This document shows positions 43,320 to 51,549 of a stretch of 64,000 bases of DNA, one piece after another (position 1 is the stretch's first letter; the number at the start of each line of letters is the position of its first letter). The position numbers were made by a program, and so were the translations under genes. The stretch is from positions 1,364,001 to 1,428,000 of the forward strand of contig NZ_JAZAPB010000001.1 of assembly GCF_036321025.1 (NCBI RefSeq). Reading direction: 5' to 3'. The stretch is from Alteraurantiacibacter hainanensis. GTDB lineage: Bacteria; Pseudomonadota; Alphaproteobacteria; Sphingomonadales; Sphingomonadaceae. Under the pieces are notes generated by a model, which was not told where the DNA came from, made no database searches, and saw only the letters and a program-made list of their open reading frames with translations.

Positions 43320-45707
43320 CTAGTCCTCGGACGCGTTGCCGCCCTTGTCCTCGCCTGCGGAAGAGGTGTCGGTATCCTTGGACGCGGTCTTCTTCGCCGT
43401 GCTCTTCCTCTTGCGCTTCGGCTTGCCCTTGGGCGGTGCCGGAGTCAGTTCGAAGGCGAGCTTGTCGTCCTTCACGCTGATATGCACCTCGCCGCCGGCG
43501 GAAAGCTTGCCGAACAGCAGTTCCTCCGCGAGCGGCTGCTTGACCTTTTCCTGGATCAGGCGGGCCATGGGGCGTGCGCCCATGAGCTTGTCATAGCCGC
43601 GTCGGGCCAGCCATTCGCGAGCATCGCTGTCGAACTGGATGTGCACGTTCTGCTCCGACAGCTGGAGTTCCAGCTGGAGGATGAACTTGTCGACCACGCG
43701 GCTGACGGTATCGGTTCCGAGGTAGGCAAAAGGCACCACGGCATCCAGGCGGTTGCGGAACTCGGGGGTGAACATCTTCTTCACCGCTTCTTCCGAGGCT
43801 TCCGTCTTCTGGCCCGCGCCGAAACCGATGCCCTGCTTGGCGGCATCCGAGGCGCCCGCGTTGGTCGTCATGATGAGGACCACGTTGCGGAAATCGACGG
43901 TCTTGCCGTGGTGATCGGTCAGCTTGCCGTTGTCCATCACCTGCAGCAGGATGTTGAACAGGTCGGGGTGAGCCTTCTCGATCTCGTCGAGCAGCAGCAC
44001 GCAGTGCGGGTGCTGATCGATGGCATCGGTCAGCAGGCCGCCCTGGTCATAGCCGACATAGCCCGGAGGCGCGCCGATCAGGCGGGAGACGCTGTGGCGC
44101 TCCATGTACTCGGACATGTCGAAGCGCTTCAGCTCGATTCCCATGATCGAGGCGAGCTGGCGCGCGACCTCGGTCTTGCCGACGCCGGTGGGACCGGAGA
44201 ACAGGAACGAGCCGATGGGCTTGTCCGCTTCGCGAAGGCCGGCACGCGAAAGCTTCATGGCGGTGGAGAGGCGTTCGATCGCCTCGTCCTGGCCATAGAC
44301 CACGCGCTTCAGGTCCTTCTCGAGGCTGCCGAGTGCCTTCTTGTCGTCCTTGGAGACCGACTTCGGAGGGATGCGCGCCATCGTCGCCACGACCTTCTCG
44401 ATCTCCTTGGCGGTGATCGTCTTGCGGCGGCGGCTGGGCGGCACCAGCATCTGCATTGCGCCCACTTCGTCCACCACGTCGATGGCCTTGTCGGGCAGCT
44501 TGCGGTCGTTGATGTAGCGCGCGCTCATCTCGACGGCCGTCTTCAGCGCGTCGGGCGTGTACTTCACGCCGTGATGCTCCTCGAAGGCGCTCTTCAGGCC
44601 CTTGAGGATCTTGATCGTGTCTTCCACGGTCGGTTCGTTCACGTCGATCTTCTGGAACCGGCGCAGCAGGGCGCGGTCCTTCTCGAAGTGGTTGCGGAAT
44701 TCCTTGTAGGTGGTCGAACCGATGCAGCGGATCGCGCCGCTGGAAAGCGCGGGCTTCAGGAGGTTGGAGGCATCCATCGCCCCGCCGCTGGTTGCGCCCG
44801 CACCGATCACGGTGTGAATTTCGTCAATGAAAAGAATGGCATCGGGCATCTTCTCGAGTTCGTTGACGACCTGCTTCAGCCGCTCCTCGAAATCGCCGCG
44901 ATAGCGCGTACCTGCCAGCAGCGCGCCCATGTCGAGCGCGTAGATGACGGCGGGTTCGAGCACCTCGGGCACGTCGCCCTCCACGATCTTGCGGGCCAGG
45001 CCCTCTGCGATCGCGGTCTTGCCGACGCCCGGATCGCCCACGTAGAGCGGGTTGTTCTTGGAGCGGCGGCAAAGGATCTGCACCGTGCGGTCCACTTCCG
45101 GGCCGCGGCCGATTAGCGGATCGACCTTACCGTCCAGCGCCTTCTGGTTCAGGTTCACGCAGAACTGGTCGAGCGCGGAATCCTTCTTGTTCTTCTCCGG
45201 CTTTTCCTCGCCGCGAGCCTGCGATTCCTCTTCGGTCCCGGTAGGGGAACGGTCTTCCAGCTGGCGACCGCCCTTGCCGATGCCGTGACTGATGAAGCTG
45301 ACCGCGTCGAGTCGGCTCATGTCCTGCTGTTGCAGGAAATAGACGGCGTAGCTGTCGCGCTCGGAGAAAAGCGCGACAAGCACGTTGGCGCCGGTGACCG
45401 TGTCCTTGCCGGACGACTGCACGTGCAGGATGGCGCGCTGGATCACGCGCTGGAAGCCGGCGGTCGGCTGCGGATCGGCGTCTTCCTCGGTCTTGAGCGA
45501 CTGGTATTCCTGGTCGAGGTACTGGCGCACCACGCCGCCCAGCTCGTCCATGTCCACACCGCAGGCGTTCATCACCTCGCCCGCATCCGCGTCCTCCACC
45601 AGTGCCAGCAGCAGGTGCTCGAGCGTCGCGTACTCGTGGCTGCGGTCGATCGCGTGCTGGATCGCGGTGTGGAGGGTCTTTTCGAGGTTCTGGGCAAAAC
45701 TTGGCAT
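43320..45707 (-). CDS. clpA: ATP-dependent Clp protease ATPase subunit ClpA
   Basis: 795 residues. Unfoldase feeding ClpP. Clp N-domain repeats (about 1-145), D1 AAA module with GDPGVGKTAIAEGLA and ILFIDEIHTVIGAG, and D2 with GPTGVGKTEVARQLA and VLLLDEIEKAHPDL. FDMSEYMERHSVSRLIGAPP and FTPEFRNRLD are ClpA hallmarks. The ClpP-binding loop reads KQGIGFG rather than IGL. A lysine-rich then acidic tail of about 45 residues follows the last conserved region. The adaptor gene clpS is not adjacent. No clear heat-shock promoter was found in the 180 bases upstream. Confidence 0.95.
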   Translation of the reverse strand: MPSFAQNLEKTLHTAIQHAIDRSHEYATLEHLLLALVEDADAGEVMNACGVDMDELGGVVRQYLDQEYQSLKTEEDADPQPTAGFQRVIQRAILHVQSSGKDTVTGANVLVALFSERDSYAVYFLQQQDMSRLDAVSFISHGIGKGGRQLEDRSPTGTEEESQARGEEKPEKNKKDSALDQFCVNLNQKALDGKVDPLIGRGPEVDRTVQILCRRSKNNPLYVGDPGVGKTAIAEGLARKIVEGDVPEVLEPAVIYALDMGALLAGTRYRGDFEERLKQVVNELEKMPDAILFIDEIHTVIGAGATSGGAMDASNLLKPALSSGAIRCIGSTTYKEFRNHFEKDRALLRRFQKIDVNEPTVEDTIKILKGLKSAFEEHHGVKYTPDALKTAVEMSARYINDRKLPDKAIDVVDEVGAMQMLVPPSRRRKTITAKEIEKVVATMARIPPKSVSKDDKKALGSLEKDLKRVVYGQDEAIERLSTAMKLSRAGLREADKPIGSFLFSGPTGVGKTEVARQLASIMGIELKRFDMSEYMERHSVSRLIGAPPGYVGYDQGGLLTDAIDQHPHCVLLLDEIEKAHPDLFNILLQVMDNGKLTDHHGKTVDFRNVVLIMTTNAGASDAAKQGIGFGAGQKTEASEEAVKKMFTPEFRNRLDAVVPFAYLGTDTVSRVVDKFILQLELQLSEQNVHIQFDSDAREWLARRGYDKLMGARPMARLIQEKVKQPLAEELLFGKLSAGGEVHISVKDDKLAFELTPAPPKGKPKRKRKSTAKKTASKDTDTSSAGEDKGGNASED

Positions 45708-45889
45708 GGTGATCCTTGGCTGGCCTCAGGCCATGGCGGGGATGGGAAACGAATGTGCGGCTGGTTTGGTGAATATGGGCCTAACGCAAGGGGTAAACCC
45801 ACGGGCGTTGCGGCCGGCGGCTAGGTATGACGAGTATATGGTGCGCATCCGCGCAATTTCGAGGGGGACGAAGGACCACCGCGGGTCCA

Positions 45890-46093
45890 TCAATCGGTCT
45901 CTCGCGGCTTGAACAGCTGATCCGCCACCTGGCGGTGCGCCGCGGCCTTCTCGTGATGGGTTCTGACCCGCGCGATCTCCGCTTCCAGCAGCTGGATGCG
46001 CGCCATCAACTCGTCCTGCGAATAGCTGTCGAGGTTCTCGCCGGCCAACTGGCCGGCCGCGTCGGAACGCATCCGGGGAAGCTCGTCTTCCAT
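45890..46093 (-). CDS. DUF1192 family small protein
   Basis: 67 residues. A charged N-terminus with MEDELPRMRSDAAG, then the conserved helix of DUF1192, LDSYSQDELMARIQLLEAEIARV, which probably forms a coiled coil. The protein is short and cytoplasmic and its function is unknown. It faces away from the quinone oxidoreductase gene, with a gap of 114 bases. Between it and clpA are 182 bases in which I see no further gene. Confidence 0.8.
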   Translation of the reverse strand: MEDELPRMRSDAAGQLAGENLDSYSQDELMARIQLLEAEIARVRTHHEKAAAHRQVADQLFKPRETD

Positions 46094-46207
46094 TGCAGTG
46101 CAACATCACCAACCGGGCGCTTGCTGTCAATGGCACGCATCCCTAGGACTGTGCATCGAAATCGAAGGGAACGGGGGGCCTTCTTGTTTAATACCTTGCC
46201 GAAATCG

Positions 46208-47200
46208 ATGACGGTCATCGCCATCGAGGAGCCGGGCGGACCGGACGTGCTGCGTGCTGCCGAGCGTGAGGTGCCGCGCCCCGGCCGGGGAGAGGTTCTG
46301 GTCCGGGTGGATCATGCCGGGGTGAACCGTCCGGATTGCCTGCAACGCGCCGGTCTCTATCCCCCGCCCGAGGGAGCGTCCGACCTGCCGGGACTTGAAA
46401 TCGCGGGCGAGGTCATATCGCTCGGCGAAGGGGTGGACCCGTCGGAACAGGGCAAGCGCGTGTGCGCGCTGGTGAACGGCGGGGGTTATGCGGAATACTG
46501 CATTGCGCGGCCCGAGCACTGCCTGCCGGTGCCCGCTGGTCTTTCGATGGCGCAGGCCGCCGCGATTCCCGAAACGCTCTTCACGGTGTGGCACAACGTT
46601 TTCCAGCGCGGCTTCGCCCGCGATGGAGAAACGATCCTGATCCACGGCGGCACCTCGGGTATCGGCACGATGGCGACCATGCTGGCGAAGGTGTTCGGTC
46701 TGCGGGTCATCACCACCAGCGGATCGGATGCGAAGTGCGCCGCCTCCCGGGAGGTGGGTGCCGACCTCGCCATCAACTACCGCACGCAGGACTTCGTAGA
46801 GGAGGCGAAGGCCTTCACCGGCGGCAAGGGCGTAAACCTGGTGCTCGACGTGGTTGCGGGCGACTACACCCAGCGCAATCTCGATGCCCTGGGCGAAGAC
46901 GGGCGCCTGGTCGTGATTGCCGTGCTGGGCGGACCGAAATCCGAGATCAACATGGCGAAGATGATGGTTCGACGTCAGACCATCACAGGCTCCACCCTCC
47001 GTCCGCGCAGCAACGTCTTCAAGGGCATGCTGGCCGACGAACTGTTCCGGGAGGTCTGGCCGCTGGTCGAGACCGGCGACCTGCGACCGGTGATGGACAG
47101 GACCTTCCGCCTGGCCGACGCTACCGATGCCCATCGGCGGATGGAAGCGGGCGAGCATGTCGGCAAGATCGTGCTCGATGTAGCGGGGTCGGCTGGCTGA
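46208..47200 (+). CDS. NAD(P)H quinone oxidoreductase-like, MDR superfamily
   Basis: 330 residues, zinc-free medium-chain dehydrogenase/reductase of the PIG3/quinone oxidoreductase branch. N-terminal MTVIAIEEPGGPDVLRAAER, VNRPDCLQRAGLYPPPEGASD, PGLEIAGEVISLGEGV; Rossmann motif ILIHGGTSGIGTMATMLAKVFG (about residues 142-163); VNLVLDVVAGDY and LGGPKSEINMAKMM. It probably reduces quinones or enones with NADPH. The TGA stop overlaps the next ATG by one base. Confidence 0.92.
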   Translation: MTVIAIEEPGGPDVLRAAEREVPRPGRGEVLVRVDHAGVNRPDCLQRAGLYPPPEGASDLPGLEIAGEVISLGEGVDPSEQGKRVCALVNGGGYAEYCIARPEHCLPVPAGLSMAQAAAIPETLFTVWHNVFQRGFARDGETILIHGGTSGIGTMATMLAKVFGLRVITTSGSDAKCAASREVGADLAINYRTQDFVEEAKAFTGGKGVNLVLDVVAGDYTQRNLDALGEDGRLVVIAVLGGPKSEINMAKMMVRRQTITGSTLRPRSNVFKGMLADELFREVWPLVETGDLRPVMDRTFRLADATDAHRRMEAGEHVGKIVLDVAGSAG

Positions 47201-48105
47201 TGGCCAATTCGATGCCCGAGAGCGCGGCCTCGCGCCAGGAACTCCTTTCCCGGATGGACGGCTTTCTCGATGCCCTTGCAGCGCGCGATCCCTCGCAGGT
47301 GCCCTGGGCCGAGCACGCGATCTTTACCGAGAACAACGTGCAGCTCGCCGTGGGCGACGGGGTGTGGAACACGGCAAGCGCCGTTCCGCGCGACTACGAC
47401 CTCAGGGCCGCCGACCCCCTCACCGGGCAGGTCTGCTGGTTCGGCCATATCGTCGAAGGGCCCGACACCGCCGTGATGTGCCTGCGCCTGAAGGTGGCCG
47501 GCGGGCGCATTGCCGAGGCGGAGGCGATCATCTGCCGCCCCCATGAACTGGGCCCGTTTCCCGTCATCGACGCCGCCCGCCGTCCGCGCCCAAGCCTGCT
47601 GGCCGACGTGCCGGCGGAACAGCGGGTGGGCCGGGAGCGAATGATTGCGCTCGCCAACGGCTATTTCGACACGCTGCAACTGAACGACGGACAGCTGTTC
47701 ACCCATTTCACCGACGACTGCGACCGTATCGAAAACGGCCTGCAGACGACCAACGTCGATATCGAGGGTTACCCCATCGCGGCCATGGGCACGGCCGACC
47801 AGTTCCGCCTTGGCCAGTACAAGTACGACGACCGATTGCGCGATCGCCGCTTCCCGCTTGTCGACGAGCAGAAGGGCCTGGTCGTCGCGGGCGGCTTCAT
47901 CGACCATTCCGGTCGCTTGACCGAAGTCACCTGGACCGATGGCAGCCGTCACGATTCCATCTTCCATTTCCCGCACAGCTTCTGCCTGCTGGAAATGTTC
48001 AAGATTGCGGACGGAAAGATCGCAGATGTGGAGGCGGTGTTCGTCACCGTTCCCTACAACATGCCCTCCCCCTGGATTGCCCCGCAACAATATATCGTGC
48101 GCTGA
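47200..48105 (+). CDS. Tandem SnoaL/NTF2-like protein of unknown function
   Basis: 301 residues. I do not recognise a named enzyme. Two related halves can be seen. The first has SRMDGFLDALAARD followed by HAIFTENNVQL (about residues 19-50), and the second has ALANGYFDTLQLND followed by LFTHFTDDCDRIENG (about residues 150-185). Both resemble the N-terminal helices and first strand of NTF2-like domains. The end, FHFPHSFCLLEMFKIADGKI, resembles the last strands of the second half. No signal peptide. It starts on the last base of the quinone oxidoreductase stop, so the pair may share a substrate. Confidence 0.8.
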   Translation: MANSMPESAASRQELLSRMDGFLDALAARDPSQVPWAEHAIFTENNVQLAVGDGVWNTASAVPRDYDLRAADPLTGQVCWFGHIVEGPDTAVMCLRLKVAGGRIAEAEAIICRPHELGPFPVIDAARRPRPSLLADVPAEQRVGRERMIALANGYFDTLQLNDGQLFTHFTDDCDRIENGLQTTNVDIEGYPIAAMGTADQFRLGQYKYDDRLRDRRFPLVDEQKGLVVAGGFIDHSGRLTEVTWTDGSRHDSIFHFPHSFCLLEMFKIADGKIADVEAVFVTVPYNMPSPWIAPQQYIVR

Positions 48106-48214
48106 CTCGAATCCGTCACACTGTCGCGAAACTGCCACCGAACTGTGGCCACCGTGTCATATCGTTGATTCATAGGCTGCAAGTCAGACAGGCAGCGGAT
48201 GAGGCGCGGCGCAT

Positions 48215-49114
48215 ATGTTTGGCACTTATCTCGATGGCGAACTCGGCAATGGCGGAGCGATTGCGACGATTGCCGATTTCGATCGGCGAGAACCGACAAT
48301 TCCCGAACGCTCGCCCCAGGGGCGGCGCAAGTATCGGACCATATGGATTTCCGACATCCACCTCGGAACGAAGGGCTGCAACGCCGAGCTGCTGATCGAC
48401 TTCCTCGACAACGTCGACAGCGAGACGATGTACCTGGTGGGCGACATCATCGACGGCTGGCGGCTGAAGAAGAAGTTCTACTGGCCCGACGCGCATAACG
48501 ATATCGTCTGGCGTATCCTCAAGCGTGCCAAGCGCGGCACGCGCATCGTCTATATCCCCGGCAATCACGACGAGATGTTTCGCCAGTTCACCGGCCTCAA
48601 TTTCGGTGGCATCGAGATCCGGCGCGCCGCCTTTCACGACACCGCGGACGGTCGCCGCCTGATGGTGCTGCACGGCGACGAGTTCGATGCCGTCATGCTC
48701 TCGCACCGGTGGCTCGCCTTCGTGGGGGATGCGCTGTACCACACGCTGATGCGGGTAAATCACTGGGTGAACGCCGGTCGCAAGGCCCTGGGCCTGCCGT
48801 ACTGGTCGCTCTCGAAGATGGCCAAGCACAAGGTGAAGAACGCGGTTGAGTTCATCGGCAAATACGAGGAGGTCGTGGCGCGCGCCGCCGCCGAGCGGGG
48901 TGTGGACGGCGTGGTCTGCGGCCATATCCATACCGCCGAACACCGCATATTCGACAACATCGAATACTGGAACGACGGTGACTGGGTAGAGGGCTGCAAT
49001 GCCCTCGTGGAGCACGCTGACGGGAGGATGGAAATCCTCAACTGGCCGGATGAAGTCGCCAGACGCGAAGCGCGCGAGGAAAAAGCGGCCAGTGTCGTCG
49101 CCGTCGCCGCCTGA
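48215..49114 (+). CDS. LpxH-like metallophosphatase (UDP-2,3-diacylglucosamine hydrolase family)
   Basis: 299 residues. Calcineurin-like phosphoesterase with all metal motifs: IWISDIHLGTKGC, YLVGDIIDGWRLKK, YIPGNHDEMF, VLHGDEFDAVM and VVCGHIHTAEHRIF. This branch, with a Trp- and Lys-rich helix and about 280-300 residues, is close to LpxH/LpxH2. The true substrate may be UDP-diacylglucosamine in lipid A synthesis or another phospho-lipid; I give no symbol. The ATG of the glycosyltransferase follows 23 bases later, which suggests a glycolipid-related pair. Confidence 0.87.
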   Translation: MFGTYLDGELGNGGAIATIADFDRREPTIPERSPQGRRKYRTIWISDIHLGTKGCNAELLIDFLDNVDSETMYLVGDIIDGWRLKKKFYWPDAHNDIVWRILKRAKRGTRIVYIPGNHDEMFRQFTGLNFGGIEIRRAAFHDTADGRRLMVLHGDEFDAVMLSHRWLAFVGDALYHTLMRVNHWVNAGRKALGLPYWSLSKMAKHKVKNAVEFIGKYEEVVARAAAERGVDGVVCGHIHTAEHRIFDNIEYWNDGDWVEGCNALVEHADGRMEILNWPDEVARREAREEKAASVVAVAA

Positions 49115-49136
49115 GCCGAGGACGCGGGCCGGACCG

Positions 49137-50180
49137 ATGAAGATCGCGCTGATAACCGATGCGTGGCATCCCCAGGTCAACGGCGTCGTGCGCACTTTGA
49201 CCGCCGTCATCAGTGAATTGCGTAGCAGCGGGCATAACGTGGAGGTCATCTCGCCGGATCTCTTTCGCTCCGTACCCGCGCCTTCCTATCCCGAGATACG
49301 CCTCGCCCTTGTCGGCCCGCGCGCGGTGGCGAGGCGACTGGACGGATTTCGCCCCGACACCATCCACATCGCCACCGAAGGGCCGCTCGGCTGGGCCGCG
49401 CGGCGATACTGCAAGCGGCGGCGACTGCCCTTCACGACGGCCTACCACACGCAGTTTCCGGACTATATCGCGCGCCGCTCCGGCCTTCCCGCCAGCTGGT
49501 TCTGGCCGTTCATACGCCGCTTCCACGCCCCGGCGGAACGGATCATGGTGGCGACCGAAACCATTCGCGGACAACTGCGCGATCAGGGCATCGGTCCGCT
49601 GCATCACTGGGGGCGCGGGGTGGAGGTGGACACGTTTCATCCCGACCATCCTCCGCCGGACCTTTTCTTCTCCCTTCCCCGCCCGATCCAGCTTTACGTC
49701 GGGCGGGTCGCGGTCGAGAAGAACATCGAGGCATTCCTCGCCAACCCCCATCCCGGCACGAAAGTGGTCGTTGGCGATGGCCCGGCAATGGACAGGCTGC
49801 GCGCTGCCTATCCCGATGCGCATTTCCTGGGACGGCGCGGCGGCGAGGCGCTGGCTGCCTGCTACGCCGGCGCCGATGTCTTCGTGTTTCCGAGCAGGAC
49901 CGATACCTTCGGCCTGGTGATGATAGAGGCGCTTGCCTGCGGGACGCCGGTCGCCGCCTATCCTGTCCCCGGTCCGATCGATGTCCTGCAGCCACGCAGC
50001 GGCGCGATGGCGGAAAGGCTGGAGGATGCGATCGCCGCGGCCCTTCGCCTGGATCGGCGCGCCTGCCATGCCCACGGAAGGGAATTCACCTGGAAGGCCA
50101 GCGCGGACCAGTTCCTTGCGGGCCTGTGTCCAATCGCCCGAGAGGAGGAACGGCTCGACCTGTCCCACGCGCCCGCGTGA
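49137..50180 (+). CDS. GT4-like glycosyltransferase
   Basis: 347 residues, GT-B fold. N-terminal ALITDAWHPQVNGVVRTL is the classic start for alpha-mannosyl/glucosyl transferases acting on lipids. TAYHTQFPDYIARRSG, HHWGRGVEVDTFHPD, LYVGRVAVEKNIEAFL (nucleotide-sugar binding) and SRTDTFGLVMIEALACGTPV (the E-x7-E region) follow. MKIAL start at 49137. Likely transfers a hexose to a membrane lipid or glycan; the neighbour phosphatase supports a membrane role. Donor and acceptor are not resolved. Confidence 0.88.
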   Translation: MKIALITDAWHPQVNGVVRTLTAVISELRSSGHNVEVISPDLFRSVPAPSYPEIRLALVGPRAVARRLDGFRPDTIHIATEGPLGWAARRYCKRRRLPFTTAYHTQFPDYIARRSGLPASWFWPFIRRFHAPAERIMVATETIRGQLRDQGIGPLHHWGRGVEVDTFHPDHPPPDLFFSLPRPIQLYVGRVAVEKNIEAFLANPHPGTKVVVGDGPAMDRLRAAYPDAHFLGRRGGEALAACYAGADVFVFPSRTDTFGLVMIEALACGTPVAAYPVPGPIDVLQPRSGAMAERLEDAIAAALRLDRRACHAHGREFTWKASADQFLAGLCPIAREEERLDLSHAPA

Positions 50181-50289
50181 GGGGTATGGAGCCAAACGCT
50201 TGCCGATTGCGTGCAAAAGGCCTACATCGTCGGGGACGACGGCCGTCCCGAGAGGGGCGGCCCTTTTATTTCCAGCTTGGAGAAACGTT

Positions 50290-51039
50290 GTGGCCGAACA
50301 GCCCACGCCCCTGATGCCTCATGCCACCGCCAGCTGGCTGGTGGACCATACGGCGCTCAGCTTTACCCAGATCGCCGACTTCTGCGGTCTGCATATCCTC
50401 GAAGTGCAGGCGATGGCGGACGACCTTGCCGGCGCCAAGTACACGGGCCGCGACCCGGTGCATTCTGGCGAACTCACGCACGCGGAGATCGAGCGTGGCC
50501 AGGCCGATCCGAATTACCAGCTCAAGATGCAGAAGGCCCCGGTCGACGTCAGCCGCACAAAGGGACCGCGCTATACGCCCGTGTCCAAGCGGCAGGACAA
50601 GCCCGACGGCATCGCCTGGATCCTGCGCAACCACCCGGAGATTTCCGACGCCCAGATCGGACGGCTGATCGGCACCACCCGCAACACCATCAATGCGATC
50701 CGCGATCGCAGCCACTGGAACATCGCCAACATCCAGCCCAAGGATCCGGTGACGCTGGGCCTGTGTTCGCAGCGCGAACTCGATGCGGCGGTGGCCAAGG
50801 CTGCCAAGCGCGCAGCGCCCGCCGAGGAGTCGGCCGAAGACGAGAACGTCGAGGCACAGGAACCCGTTGCGCCGCGTGACGACAAGCAGGAACTGATTGC
50901 CGAACTGCGCCGCGAGCGTGAGGAGGCTGTCAAGGCTGCCGCACGGGCTGCGCAGGAAGCCGAGGCCGAAGCGTGGCTGGAAGCCAAGCGCGCGGCCGAG
51001 GAAAAAGGCGAGACCGAGCCCGGCCAGGGCTCCCTTTAG
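50290..51039 (+). CDS. trcR: Cell-cycle transcriptional regulator TrcR (DUF1013)
   Basis: 249 residues from GTG 50290, with GGAGA about seven bases upstream; ATG 50314 would cut the conserved N-terminus. DUF1013 family, named TrcR after an alphaproteobacterial cell-cycle regulator. Conserved parts are PHATASWLVDHTALSFTQIADFCGLH (a helix-turn-helix-like region), QKAPVDVSRTKGPRYTPVSKRQDKPDGIAWILRNHPE, and LIGTTRNTINAIRDRSHWN (a second such region). The C-terminal 80 residues are a Glu/Ala-rich coiled coil. Ends at a strong hairpin. Confidence 0.9.
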   Translation: MAEQPTPLMPHATASWLVDHTALSFTQIADFCGLHILEVQAMADDLAGAKYTGRDPVHSGELTHAEIERGQADPNYQLKMQKAPVDVSRTKGPRYTPVSKRQDKPDGIAWILRNHPEISDAQIGRLIGTTRNTINAIRDRSHWNIANIQPKDPVTLGLCSQRELDAAVAKAAKRAAPAEESAEDENVEAQEPVAPRDDKQELIAELRREREEAVKAAARAAQEAEAEAWLEAKRAAEEKGETEPGQGSL

Positions 51040-51070
51040 GCGGACGCAGCGCGCCGAGCGCACAAAGAAC

Positions 51071-51095
51071 TGGGGCGGCCCATTGGACCGCCCCA
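51071..51095. terminator. Bidirectional hairpin between trcR and the bactofilin gene
   Basis: Arms TGGGGCGG at 51071-51078 and CCGCCCCA at 51088-51095, extended by CC/GG with one bulged A. It lies 31 bases after trcR and about 25 bases after the convergent bactofilin stop. There is no T-run. Confidence 0.6.
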
Positions 51096-51120
51096 CCCCT
51101 CCACAAATTCTGATCCAGCC

Positions 51121-51549
51121 CTAGCCGGCCAACGACAGGCCGCGCGGCTTGTCGTCGCCCTGCTGGTCGTCGGACTTGGGCTCTTCCCTCGGCTTGGCCG
51201 GGGCGCTCGAAGCCTGTCCGCCCTTGCTGCGCAGCGGGGCGAAGCGACCGTCCACCGACGCGCCCTGTTCGATGGTCAGCGTATCGTAGCTGACGTCGCC
51301 GGAAATCCTGGCGCTCTTGAGGACGACCAGTTCGCGCACTTCGATCGTGCCCTGCACCTCGCCGGAAAGGCGGGCGCTCTCGGCCTTGATCTCGCCTTCG
51401 ACGCGGCTGCTTTCGCCCTGCACCAGGCTGGCGCAGGCAATGTTGCCGACAACGCTGCCGTCGACGTGCAGATCGACCGAGGCTTCGATGTCACCACGAA
51501 TGGTCACATCGGGCCCGATCACGGAAAAGGTACCACCAGGGTTAGACAT
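51121..51549 (-). CDS. Bactofilin family cytoskeletal protein
   Basis: 142 residues. Bactofilins form non-nucleotide-dependent filaments and recruit cell-wall enzymes. Short N-terminal tail with the membrane-binding-type segment MSNPGGTFSVIGPDVTI, then a beta-helix core of about 90 residues with repeats such as GDIEASVDLHVDGSVVGNIA, VEGEIKAESARLSGEVQGTI and ISGDVSYDTLTIEQGASVDG. Lys/Pro-rich C-terminal tail. ATG 51549 has GGTGA upstream and overlaps the 3' end of the M23 gene by eight bases, so the two are translationally coupled. Confidence 0.92.
   Translation of the reverse strand: MSNPGGTFSVIGPDVTIRGDIEASVDLHVDGSVVGNIACASLVQGESSRVEGEIKAESARLSGEVQGTIEVRELVVLKSARISGDVSYDTLTIEQGASVDGRFAPLRSKGGQASSAPAKPREEPKSDDQQGDDKPRGLSLAG

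Noticed and set aside
43200..45116. Long plus-strand frame opposite clpA
   Set aside because: The clpA reading has all AAA+ motifs; the opposite frame shows only composition bias.
45708..45889. Heat-shock promoter for clpA
   Set aside because: A CTTG element was seen, but no second element at the expected spacing followed, so I do not claim a sigma-32 type promoter.
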